DNA of 64,000 bases from Paulinella micropora (lineage: Eukaryota > Cercozoa > Imbricatea > Euglyphida): positions 372,186 through 436,185 of the forward strand of contig BJOX01000296.1 of the NCBI GenBank assembly GCA_009731375.1. The letters are read 5' to 3'. Under the pieces are notes generated by a model that saw only the letters and a list, made by a program, of their open reading frames with translations, was not told the DNA's origin and searched no databases. The position numbers and the translations under genes are program-made. Within the stretch, counting starts at the first letter, position 1. Every line of letters begins with the position of its first letter. Positions 39,736-49,132 of this stretch are shown here, one piece after another.

Positions 39736-40980
39736 ATGTCTCACCAGAGAAATTTAAGCGCGCAAAATCCCGACGAAACGTTTGTAAATGTCAAAGTTGG
39801 ATATGATGGACACATTGAAACTAATCATATGAAGACCGCTTTTGGTGAAACCCTAACCAGTTCCTTAACACCCGTAGTACAGGAAATCTTTCCATATACC
39901 ATTAATACACGGATATGGTCATTAACTCAGACAAATGCGAGTGTTTCATTTCTGAATAATATGGCGGAATTAAAAACCTCTGCTAATGCTACCGCTGATG
40001 CAAGTATGATAAGCAAAAGAAAAATAAAATATCGCACTGGTATGGGTGTTGTAGCCCGCTTCACTGCTTTATGGACGACAGACGAAACCGAAGATTATTA
40101 TTCGTGGATAGGTATCGGAGATAACGAATTACTTAATGGTTTCTACTTTTACAAAACTAGAGATGAAGGAATGATTATTCTACATTGTATAGGAGGAAAC
40201 CCAAACACATTTTATCAAGCGTACTGGGATGACCCGTGCGACGGAACAGGAGATATGCCATTATTAGACTGGACAAAGGGAAATGTATTTCAAATTCAAT
40301 TTCAATACTTAGGTTTTGGTGCTATTAAGTTTTCTATTGAAAATCCAAAGACAGGTGAATTTCAGTTAGTCCATACGATTAAGGACGCAAATGCCAACAC
40401 GGTTGTCAGTCTGCGTAATACCACATTGCCATTTGTAGCACGAATTATTAATAATAATGTGGGAGTTGGAATACAAAGACTGAAGACAGCCAGTTGTAGT
40501 TTGTTTGTTGAAGGAACCAACACTATTAATACAAGTATTACAAATACGGCGGAAGGGAGTGAAGCAGGTAATATAACTGAAAGCCCCATTTTAAGTATCA
40601 GGAATAAAGCACTATACAATAATAGCCTAACCAACTATTCAAATGTCTTTCCATCTTTGATAAGTATTACAAATGAAGATACTAAGGCTAATGTCGTCAG
40701 AATGGTATTGAACGGAACACTGACAGGGGTGGGTTTTGCTGATGTTGATGCCGAAACTTCAATTGTAGATACAGACACAAAAGCAACCGCTATTGCAAAC
40801 GGAACAACAATTTTTAAGATTTATGTTAATGCTGGCTCTACTCAGCAGATTAATCTCAGAACTTATGATATCCAATTAACACCGAACGATGTTTTAACAT
40901 TCACACAAAAGGCTGTGTCGGCAGGCGGGGGAGGTGGCAGTAATATTAATGTTATTGCTAACTTTATAGAAGATCATTGA
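39736..40980 (+). CDS. Intact PLV structural protein, 414 aa, probable surface or fibre component
   Basis: The longest undamaged viral frame. The N-part reads PDETFVNVKVGYDGHIETNH. A lectin-like jelly-roll stretch follows: GMGVVARFTALWTTDETEDY, WIGIGDNELLNGFYFYK, then VFQIQFQYLGFGAIKFSIEN. The C-part is beta-rich and ends in a GGGGGSN linker and NVIANFIEDH. The middle domain recurs in virion proteins of PLVs and giant viruses, so a surface role is likely; the family has no firm name known to me. It has its own promoter module. Survival of this frame among broken neighbours is notable. Confidence 0.6.
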   Translation: MSHQRNLSAQNPDETFVNVKVGYDGHIETNHMKTAFGETLTSSLTPVVQEIFPYTINTRIWSLTQTNASVSFLNNMAELKTSANATADASMISKRKIKYRTGMGVVARFTALWTTDETEDYYSWIGIGDNELLNGFYFYKTRDEGMIILHCIGGNPNTFYQAYWDDPCDGTGDMPLLDWTKGNVFQIQFQYLGFGAIKFSIENPKTGEFQLVHTIKDANANTVVSLRNTTLPFVARIINNNVGVGIQRLKTASCSLFVEGTNTINTSITNTAEGSEAGNITESPILSIRNKALYNNSLTNYSNVFPSLISITNEDTKANVVRMVLNGTLTGVGFADVDAETSIVDTDTKATAIANGTTIFKIYVNAGSTQQINLRTYDIQLTPNDVLTFTQKAVSAGGGGGSNINVIANFIEDH

Positions 40981-41038
40981 TGTGGATGGATGGACGGAGT
41001 AATTTTATATTAAATATAAACTCCAACCATTATATAAA

Positions 41039-41511
41039 ATGAACTACAACAAATATCAGAATGGAAAAATCTACAAACTTATCTGTAATAAGACAGGTGA
41101 GGTGTATATCGGAAGCACGATTAAAACATTAGAGCAGAGAGTTAAATCTGACACATACAATTTTGATCAGTATACACTTATTCGTTTTCAATTATAGAAA
41201 GGAACGACTATAGGATTGAATTGATTGAGGCTTTCCCTTGTGATAGCCACCTTGAATTAGAACAGAGAGAAGGATACTGGAAAAGACACACAAAGTGTAT
41301 AAACGATAATTTTAAAACTGGTATCTCAGTCCCGTGTAATCAGAATAAAAAAGAATACAATAGACAATACAAAGAAATTTATAAGGAAAGATTAAGAGAA
41401 TATAATTCAAAAAAAGTTGAATGCCTTTGTGGAAGAAAGATTGTCTATTAACATAGAAAAAGACATAAACATTCTGCATATCATTTAAAATGGGTTATTA
41501 GATGTCATAAT
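41039..41511 (+). pseudogene. GIY-YIG endonuclease-like protein 2, damaged
   Basis: The first frame (41039-41197) has an intact core: NGKIYKLICNKTGEVYIGST, then KTLEQRV. The second (from about 41178 to 41451) continues IELIEAFPCDSHLELEQREG and a Lys/Tyr-rich tail ending CLCGRKIVY before a TAA. Beyond the stop the frame would read HRKRHKHSAYH, completing a C-x-C-G...H...H zinc motif. One frameshift and one nonsense change are therefore present. The ATG follows TATAAA. Confidence 0.7.
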
Positions 41512-41552
41512 GAACTAAATCACTTGTAGAAAAAAAATTTATTTATCTTACT

Positions 41553-42019
41553 TTACTTTATTTTTTTTGATATTATTTTTTTTACAACACGAATGACATC
41601 GCTCTCTTTCCTTACTATACATCCTTCGTCTGTATATCCTTCGTCTGTAGCATTCACTATACATCCTTCGTCTGTAGCATTCGCTATACATCCTTCGTCT
41701 GTAGCATTCGCTATACATCCTTCGTCTGTAGCATTCGCAATATCTTCACCTACATTAGCCTTGATTTCAGTGATACCTGTCTCGCTCACAACAAGATCTG
41801 TTTCCTTAAAAGGAGTGCTTGTTTGCTCCATCATTTTTCTAATGTAGCATCCAATGGAATAACTACTTTAACATTATCGTCGCGGGGCTTGTATTGCTCA
41901 TAGAAAGAAACAATGTCAGGTTTAGTACATTTAATTGTTGGCTTTTTTATTTCTCTGTCAATGTTCCATTTTTCAATTTCATTCAAGTAGTCCTGTTTTG
42001 TGTTCAGGTCTGTCATCAT
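41553..42019 (-). CDS. Two overlapping small frames with a nine-residue repeat
   Basis: Frame one (42019 to 41831, 62 aa) reads NTKQDYLNEIEKWNIDREIK and ends IPLDATLEK. Frame two (41834 to 41553, 93 aa) overlaps by four bases (ATGATGG) and carries NATDEGCIA repeated four to five times, then a Lys-rich tail. The two could be one gene with a one-base shift or a coupled pair. A palindromic promoter module lies upstream. No family is recognised. Confidence 0.45.
41614..41740 (-). repeat. 27-bp in-frame minisatellite
   Basis: About four and a half units of CATCCTTCGTCTGTAGCATT plus CGCTATA encode the NATDEGCIA repeat on the minus strand. Units are nearly identical, so expansion is recent. Confidence 0.9.
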
Positions 42020-42045
42020 GTATATTATATTAATTTTTATGAAAT

Positions 42046-42083
42046 ATATAAAAAATCGCTCGCGATTTTGCTATATAACACAA
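42046..42083 (-). promoter_or_regulatory. Shared palindromic promoter module, copy 3
   Basis: On the minus strand it reads TGTGTTATATAGC, AAAATCGCGAGCGATTTT and TTTATATA, 27 bases before the ATG at 42019. Arms AAAATCGC/GCGATTTT are perfect. Confidence 0.8.
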
Positions 42084-42086
42084 TTT

Positions 42087-42381
42087 TCAATTCTTTATAT
42101 ATTTTTTTACTTCCGTCTTAATGTCTCTAAATTTCTCAAACCAAGGTTGCTTTTGAACACATTCAAGATATGGCTTATCAATTAAAGCGATGTCTGAAAC
42201 CTTCTTCCCGCGATATTTACCGAACGGAAAAATATTTTTCTGCTTTCCTTCTCTATTTTTTTTCAATTGCCTTAATTTCTTCATCAATTATCTGTTACAC
42301 ATCTCTTACTGAAAAGAATTCCTTATTCTTCTCAATTGAAAGTTGTTCAAATTTTTCACATAGTCTAGTGAGGGTGGTCAT
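42087..42381 (-). CDS. ExoX C-terminal-like small protein, one frameshift
   Basis: The C-terminal frame (42287 to 42087) reads IFPFGKYRGKKVSDIALIDK, then YLECVQKQPWFEKF. This matches the FGKYKGK...IDPxYLxW...QxWF module found after DEDD exonucleases and as free viral proteins. An upstream frame starting at 42381 (MTTLTRLCEKFEQLSIEKNK) ends at a TAA and probably belongs to the same gene. The role is unknown; nucleic-acid handling is plausible. Confidence 0.55.
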
Positions 42382-42436
42382 TGGTCTATATAGACTAGTA
42401 AAAAAATTTTATAAATAAAAAATAAATTATTTATTA

Positions 42437-45341
42437 TTAAATTTTAAGAGCGGGTGCGAAGCCGTGTGGGATACTATCATTATCTGTGTAAAAGTCGCGA
42501 CCACACCATCTTGTTTTATTAACTACTTTTACTACATTCTTTTGGTGGTGTATGCTAAAATGCTCAATGTGTCGTTGTTTGCTGTTTCTGCGAGTATGTA
42601 TTTTCTTCATTATAAAGTCTCTGGTACTAATTAAACTTTCGCCCTTATCCATTAATTCATAAGCGGTTGGATTTAATTTTTTCAAATCCAAACCTTTTCT
42701 TCTAAAGTGGAAATGAGTTTTACCTTTTTCTTCATCTTTCTTTACATACTCCAACATATATAATTTTGGTGCTACCCATATTCCCCTTATTATTTTACAA
42801 TCACTTCCAAGGTCATCATCCATCCCACCGATTGTTTTATCTCTAAATCTCTGTATCAGTTCAATGTTTCTAGAATGGTTTTGAATGCTGTCTGTATTTA
42901 TAATAATAATCTTTGTCTGGGTCGTTGTCTGGGTCGGCTTCAGTCATATACTTATACATAATTCGTCTGCTGTATGCTAGGATAAATGCCCCGTAGTGAG
43001 TGGGTTTTGTAATTTTTCTTCTTTCAGTTTATCATCTCTTGGAATACCAGAAATTAACCATAACTCGCCATTAGCCTCTTCAAACTTTTAAATATCGGTT
43101 ATCACGTGTTTAGCCCAGAATTTCCAATATTCGTGATTTTTTATTATGAATTTGCTTACAGAATTAATCGGTCTTTGGATTGTCTTTCCGTACAAAGCAT
43201 TCATAAATAACTTTGCTAATAAATACTGCGGTTTGCCTTTCTTTGAGTTTTGTTCTAATATGTAATCTTTGAATACTGGTTCAGCCCCTTCCGAATAATA
43301 CCACCGATTGATTTTGACTTGGTAGCCAAGTTCAATCATATCTTCAATATCTACAGAAGTAAGCCATTGGTCTTTCATATCTCTTAACTCCCATTTTAGA
43401 CATCCTTTACTATTACGGAAAGGCACTCGCGGGTGTAATAGATTTTTTGGAGATATGTAATCAATATTGTATATACCCATTTTCCCCTTCATTTCTCCTT
43501 CACATTCCTTTATTTCTCCAGTCATAAATAATTCAAGCATTGCAGTTGGATAAAGTGAGACTACATCCGCATCAATAAGATAATCTACAACCTCATCAAA
43601 CCCAATTTCACCATTTATGTATTTTTGATATTGCTCTGAGATAAATCTCCTTTTACTTGGATAAGTTCTAGCACCATATAGAGCCTTTCTAAAGTCTCCT
43701 TCTTGTTTTAATTTTGGAAGTTGAATAATATATTTTTTATCTATTTTCTATTAAAAGTTAAAGAAGACGTAGACATAAATTCAGAAAGATTTGTTTTCTG
43801 TTCTTCAAATATTGGTTTGTTTAGTGTTTCATATAATTCTTTCAACCCCATAACATCCTTCTCTAAATACACCAAACATTCTTTTTTCATTTCCTCATCC
43901 ATCTCTTCCCATCGTTTTGCTTTGTCGTGGTCGAAATCACCTTTCAAAACATTACATCCTAAACTTTCAAGGTTCTTTTTAAGACTTCCTTCAGTGTGCT
44001 TAGAAATGTCTGAGAATTTCATATTTTTGAATTCCATTGAAATAAGCGCACCATTATTCATTAATGGAGTGCTTTTTATCTTTCTTTTAATAAATTCTTT
44101 TTGTAATGAGTAATGTTCAAATTTACTCCCGTTAAAAACATTAACATATAATAGTGCTTTTGGTTTTCTTTTCGCTAAGTCTTCTGCATATTGAAAGATT
44201 ATATCCATGAGTTTTGAAATACAATCATCGTCAGCGACATATTTAAAACCAATATCTGCAATCGTGTAACCCGCTATATATGAAGTATGAAGTTCGTCTG
44301 TATTTCTGTATGTTTCTAAATCATAATGAAAAATCTCATTTTGATTGTTATATTTCATTTCGAAAGTTGTTAATAAACTATTAACTTGATCTTCCTTTTT
44401 TCTTAGTTTCGCCATTGCAAATGTAATTCTTTTATTATTACATTTGTGATTATTAAAATAAGTTTTAAAACAATCTTCACATCTCTTTTTGTTTCTTTTT
44501 ATGAAACTTATATAATGCACCTTAAGAAGATAGCAAAGCACATCTGCACTAATTAAAGGGTCTTCAAAATTTTTGAATGTCTGTTTGCTTGTCGCATCAG
44601 TCAATTCAAAATACTTTCCTTCAATACAATATTTTTTTTAAGATTTTATATCCTATTAAAAGTGGTATATATGAATTAGGTTCAAGTTTGAATTCTTGTC
44701 TAATATCATTACATACTTTTTAATTAAGTTTTGATTTACCTTTCAAAGGGAGATTTAATATATCCTTAACAACATAGAAGAAACAATTATTATCCTTACT
44801 CCTTGGATTAATATGAATTCCTTCATCTGTTTTATGTTTCTTATCACTTCCTGAAGAATTACAACCGCCTCCGTCCTCTTGGATAATTTGAATATTTATA
44901 TATTGAATAATTTGCTCATATCCGCTAGCACTGGCTTCAAGATTTTGTTCATTATAGATATATATCACGAAACAGATCATCGATGTCTTTTAACTTAACG
45001 GCATTGAAAGTTTTCCATTTATAAAACTTACTATCATCAACATCCGTTATGTAAGCAAACTTAACGTGAATACTTGCATCGTTTGTCATACCTCTAGTTC
45101 TAACATCCCTGACTGCTCTCATAATTGTTATTTCAATCGCATCCATATCATAAAAATTAATACTAAGATTTTTGAAAGGGTATGTAAAGCCATTTATACA
45201 CTTACTTCTTATTGGTCTTAGTTCAACAAGTTTTACCTCTCGCTTCTTCACATCCTGTGTCTTAGTTTCCCTTAAGTTCGCCCTTACATTCTCTAGTTCT
45301 ACATTTTCCTTCGTTGGTCTGGGCGGTAAAGGTGGTTGCAT
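42437..45341 (-). pseudogene. Protein-primed family B DNA polymerase, multiply disrupted
   Basis: Consecutive minus-strand frames (45341-44952, 44980-44720, 44604-43741, 43540-43088, 42823-42437 plus bridging pieces) build one protein of roughly 950 aa. Landmarks in order: a Cys cluster CEDCFKTYFNNHKC; ExoI YDLETY near 44322; Pol A DADVVSLYPTAM near 43560; Pol B KLFMNALYGKTIQRP near 43201; Pol C NTDS near 42890; then PKLYMLEYVKK and the C-terminal region. This is the Polinton/PLV replicase, which starts synthesis from a terminal protein. In-frame stop TAA at 43088 and at least four frame changes make it non-functional as written. Catalytic residues themselves look intact. Confidence 0.88.
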
Positions 45342-45439
45342 ACTTTTTTTATATCAATGCGGATATAAAAATAATAAATAATAATAATAAATTATCTGTT
45401 ATATATAAATATAATAATATTTTATCTTTAGATAGAAAT

Positions 45440-45655
45440 TTATTTCAATGCATCCTCTATTTTTTTCAACTTAAGTAGAGCTTGCTTTACTTCTTCTTTT
45501 TTTTTCTTTCTTCTTTCCGCTATTAATGTTTTATTTTGATTGTAATACTCCATTTCCCTATGTCTTTCTGGATCTTTTTGTATAAATTCTCTCGCTTTTC
45601 TCCGTAAGGATTCACTTTTCTCTTCTGGTGTTTTGTATATCGGTTTTCTACCCAT
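45440..45655 (-). CDS. Small basic helical protein, 71 aa
   Basis: This intact frame starts MGRKPIYKTPEEKSESLRRK with a Lys/Arg/Glu-rich helical body ending LLKLKKIEDALK. It resembles the coiled basic tails of the viral GIY-YIG proteins. The ATG directly follows TATACT, and a full palindromic promoter module is five bases further upstream, so it is very likely expressed in the intact virus. Confidence 0.6.
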   Translation of the reverse strand: MGRKPIYKTPEEKSESLRRKAREFIQKDPERHREMEYYNQNKTLIAERRKKKKEEVKQALLKLKKIEDALK

Positions 45656-45659
45656 AGTA

Positions 45660-45693
45660 TATAAAAAATCGCTAGCGATTTTGCTATAACACG
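45660..45693 (-). promoter_or_regulatory. Shared palindromic promoter module, copy 4 (best copy)
   Basis: The minus strand reads CGTGTTATAGC, then AAAATCGCTAGCGATTTT (a perfect 18-base palindrome), then TTTATA and the start codon of the 71-aa gene. Just outside, GATTTTTCAAATC adds a second short symmetry. Confidence 0.85.
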
Positions 45694-45756
45694 ATTTTTC
45701 AAATCGCTGGTATATAAATAGTAAAAAAAATAATCTTTAATATAAAATAATAATTA

Positions 45757-46034
45757 TTAAGGGATAGTAATTTCTATTCTATAATGTTTCCCTAATCCTC
45801 CTCCATAGATTAAATATTGAATTTGTTTTCTTCCTTTAAACTTTAGAGCATCTGCTAGTTGCTTATTAATATATCCAAGTTGTTTTCCACTTTCTGTTTC
45901 AACCTTTATCGTATTTTTATCAAATTTATTTTCTGGTTCGTGTTGAACAAAATTTTTTTCACTACTTCTTCGGAGATAAGAATATTATCTAGTATCAATT
46001 CAAATGAAACACACACAAATCTCGTCGTTCTCAT
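45757..46034 (-). CDS. Small HIRAN-domain protein, one frameshift
   Basis: The first frame begins MRTTRFVCVSFELILDNILI. A one-base shift near 45950 leads into VQHEPENKFDKNTIKVETES, then GKQLGYINKQLADALKF and YRIEITIP before TAA. The V-x-EPxNxxDxNAI-V...G-xx-GY-xxxxA pattern is the HIRAN domain, which binds 3' single-stranded DNA ends in HLTF/Rad5-type repair proteins. A stand-alone copy of about 92 aa in a virus could act in replication-fork handling. The frameshift location is approximate. Confidence 0.65.
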
Positions 46035-46075
46035 ATTGTTTATATATACATAAATAATATTTGTTTAAAATAAAA

Positions 46076-46480
46076 TTAATCATTTGTTTTTTTATTTTCG
46101 TAATATCTTTCTATGTCATCGTTTCTATATGCTATACAAATTACTTTATGCACACCTATCATAACTTCTTCTTTCTCCCCGAAAAAATCTCTATGTGATT
46201 GGTTTTTTTCGTGTGTGTATTTGCCGTATATTCCTATCGTCTTTCCACAGACACACGTATATTTTTCTTTAATCTTTTGCTTTCTCTATTCTGACTTCTT
46301 TTGCTTTGCTAATTATTTGTAATATGTATTTTTATTATCTTCTTCGTATTTTGATAATATTTCCTTTTCGTAAAACTCCCTTGCTTGCTTTTCTGCTTCA
46401 TCCTTTGATATCTTTTTTGTTATACATATTTCTTTCTTCTTCTTCACATCATTCTCACATCATTTTATATAAACTCTATA
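46076..46480 (-). pseudogene. Remnant with CxCG...H...H zinc motif (GIY-YIG tail type)
   Basis: The readable end of the frame is YTCVCGKTIGIYGKYTHEKN followed by QSH and an acidic end, closing at TAA 46076. Upstream pieces in other frames read ISKDEAEKQAREFYEKEILS. Both resemble C-terminal parts of viral GIY-YIG proteins. No nuclease core was found to its right, so this is a truncated end fragment near the viral border. Confidence 0.5.
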
Positions 46481-46530
46481 TTTAGAGACATATACACCAC
46501 CTTTCGTAATTTTCTAACAATTTTATATTA

Positions 46531-46570
46531 GACACTTTTTTATTTACTTAATAAGTAATTTAAAAGTGTC
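46531..46570. repeat. 40-base near-perfect palindrome by the right viral border
   Basis: GACACTTTTTTATTTACTTA is mirrored by ATAAGTAATTTAAAAGTGTC with two mismatches. It could be part of a viral end or a transcription terminator for the last minus-strand gene. Confidence 0.7.
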
Positions 46571-46665
46571 GGATAGATACATAAATTTTTCTCTAAGTGT
46601 GCTATAGAAGGTTATTTGTCTGCTTTTGTTTCTTTGTATTTATTATCAATAGGAGCAGTTGCAAC

Positions 46666-46715
46666 AACCTAGACGAAGTCGTGAATTTGCAAAAATTCAT
46701 GACGAGTTCTAGGTT
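46666..46715. repeat. 50-base imperfect hairpin in the right flank
   Basis: AACCTAGACGAAGTCGTGAA is mirrored by the AAAATTCATGACGAGTTCTAGGTT side with several mismatches. It lies just outside the AT-rich viral DNA, comparable in position to the hairpin at 29914. Confidence 0.6.
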
Positions 46716-46904
46716 ATCAACTACTTTGTGCCGTGATGCTTGAAACGTTCGGATTTTGGTGAAGAGATCCCATTGGCCGGATGACCCCGTATTGCAATAT
46801 TCCCTCTCTTTCTTCCCAGGAATCTTGAATGGGCCGCTAGGTTTTTTTACATTTACCGAAAATTACGTGAAAATTTCCAGACTGCGGTTCACTGGTTCAC
46901 TGAG

Positions 46905-47186
46905 TTGACAAATATGCAGACGCCCCAGGGCTTGCCTGGGCATGTCCCGTATTCCCATTTGGGTCATATTACTTGCAAATCTTGCAGTAAGATGATCCCC
47001 ATAGACGACTATTTTTTCTGCCCCTTCTGCTCAACGCCGTATGATCCAGAAAAAGACTTGCCTGAAGGTTTTCCTTTCTGTTGCTGTTTGCATTGTATCA
47101 GACAGTTGTGCAAAGACGTTTCATGCTTGGATACTATGCAAACCGAATACCTTTTATCTATTGCAGTGCATGCTGTACATACATAA
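46905..47186 (+). CDS. Host zinc-finger exon, fragment
   Basis: The frame reads LGHITCKSCSKMIPIDDYFF followed by CPFCSTPYD and a second Cys group (FCCCLHCIRQLCKDVSC), giving two C-x2-C pairs of a zinc-ribbon or RING-like fold. It stops at 47186 after entering a CATA-rich zone, so an intron donor probably lies near 47160. No family can be fixed. Confidence 0.4.
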   Translation: MTNMQTPQGLPGHVPYSHLGHITCKSCSKMIPIDDYFFCPFCSTPYDPEKDLPEGFPFCCCLHCIRQLCKDVSCLDTMQTEYLLSIAVHAVHT

Positions 47187-47259
47187 CAAGACCATAGCAT
47201 GCAAACACATAGATAATTAGCTATGTCTGAACCGTACCCATCCGTTAATACATTCATAT

Positions 47260-47575
47260 ACATTCTTACACACACACTCACACAGACACACACACACACA
47301 CACAGACACACACACACACACACGCACAACACACAAGTACTCACACACACAACACACACACACAACACACACACACACACACTCAACACACTACACACAC
47401 TACACACACTACACACACTACACGCACTACACACACTACACACACTACACTACACTACAAACACACACACACACACACACACACGCACAACACACACACA
47501 CAACACACACACAACACACACACACACAACACACTACACACACTACACTACACTACACTACACTACACACACACA

Positions 47576-47663
<88 letters not shown>

Positions 47664-47813
47664 CACTTAAACCATGAAAATCGAAATGGTCCGCATTTGT
47701 GGCATTATCAGCCGAATTCGGTAGGTTTTCCGGGAAAGTCAGCACAAAGGTGAAANNNNNNNNNNGACATACACACACACAGACAGACAGACAGACACAC
47801 ACACACACACATA

Positions 47814-47851
<38 letters not shown>

Positions 47852-47866
47852 ACCACCACCACCACA

Positions 47867-47900
<34 letters not shown>

Positions 47901-48600
47901 CACACACACAAAACACACACACACATAACATAACATAACATAACATAACATTACGTAACATTACGTAACGTAACGTAACATGACATAACATGACATAACA
48001 TAACATAACATAACATAACATACCATAACATAACATGACATGACACGACATGACATGACATGACATAACATAACGTAACATAACATAATATAACATAATA
48101 TAACATAACATGACACAACATGACACAACATAACATAACATGACATGACATAACATAACATAACATAACATGACACAACATAACCCAACACAACATAACC
48201 TAACATGACACAACCTAACATAACATGACATACAATACAAAACATACATACATACATACATACATACATACATACATAATACATACATGCATGCATGCAT
48301 ACGTACATACATACGTATATACATGCACACATGCATACGTACATACATACACACATACATACACACAATACATACATACCTTCATACATACATACATTCA
48401 TACATACATACATACATACATACATACATACATACAGGCAGGCAGACAGACAGACAGACAGACAGACAGGCAGAACAGACAGACATACATACCTAAATAT
48501 ACATACATACATACATACATACATACATACATACATACATACACACATAGATACATACATACATACATACACACATAGACACATACATACATACATAGGT
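47260..48600. repeat. CA, AACAT and CATA arrays
   Basis: (CA)n with TACACACAC interruptions runs to 47680. Unique DNA (47681-47755) is followed by a 10-base gap (47756-47765). Then come more CA repeats, (AACAT)n at about 47925-48240, and (CATA)n with a (CAGA)n island near 48434-48485. Confidence 0.95.
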
Positions 48601-48717
48601 GCCTGGCGCAGAGATGACTTGGCTGATGTTGCCTGGCTATGACTTGCCTGTTTGCGACTACGGATCACCTTCCTTAACCCGCACCTTGCTGAGCTTACAT
48701 GACTGCAAGTGCTGTTG

Positions 48718-49132
<415 letters not shown>

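Larger units (their letters stand above)
30182..46640. mobile_element. Endogenous Polinton-like virus (PLV), about 16.4 kb, decayed
   Basis: Base composition and gene density change abruptly at both ends: AT-rich, closely spaced, intron-free genes replace microsatellite DNA. Hallmark genes are the major capsid, penton-type minor capsid, A32/FtsK-HerA packaging ATPase, adenain-like cysteine protease and protein-primed polymerase B, the morphogenesis and replication set of Polinton-like viruses. Virion genes are mostly plus and replication or small accessory genes minus, converging near 41.5 kb. No integrase of either retroviral or tyrosine-recombinase type was seen. The fibre gene lacks its 5' end and no long terminal inverted repeats were found, so the copy is probably incomplete. 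PLVs of this group infect algae and other protists; which host lineage is unknown. Confidence 0.93.

Noticed and set aside
30182-46640. Virophage (lavidavirus) rather than PLV
   Set aside because: The capsid and penton sequence patterns and the protein-primed polymerase B fit PLV/Polinton types better; no virophage-type helicase-primase or other marker was seen.
30182-46640. Retroviral-type or tyrosine-recombinase integrase in the provirus
   Set aside because: All frames were scanned by eye for the expected motifs and none was found; unassigned frames are too small or lysine-rich.
47925-48240. (AACAT)n as telomere-like repeat
   Set aside because: No G-rich strand pattern of known telomeres; it is an irregular pentanucleotide microsatellite inside a contig.
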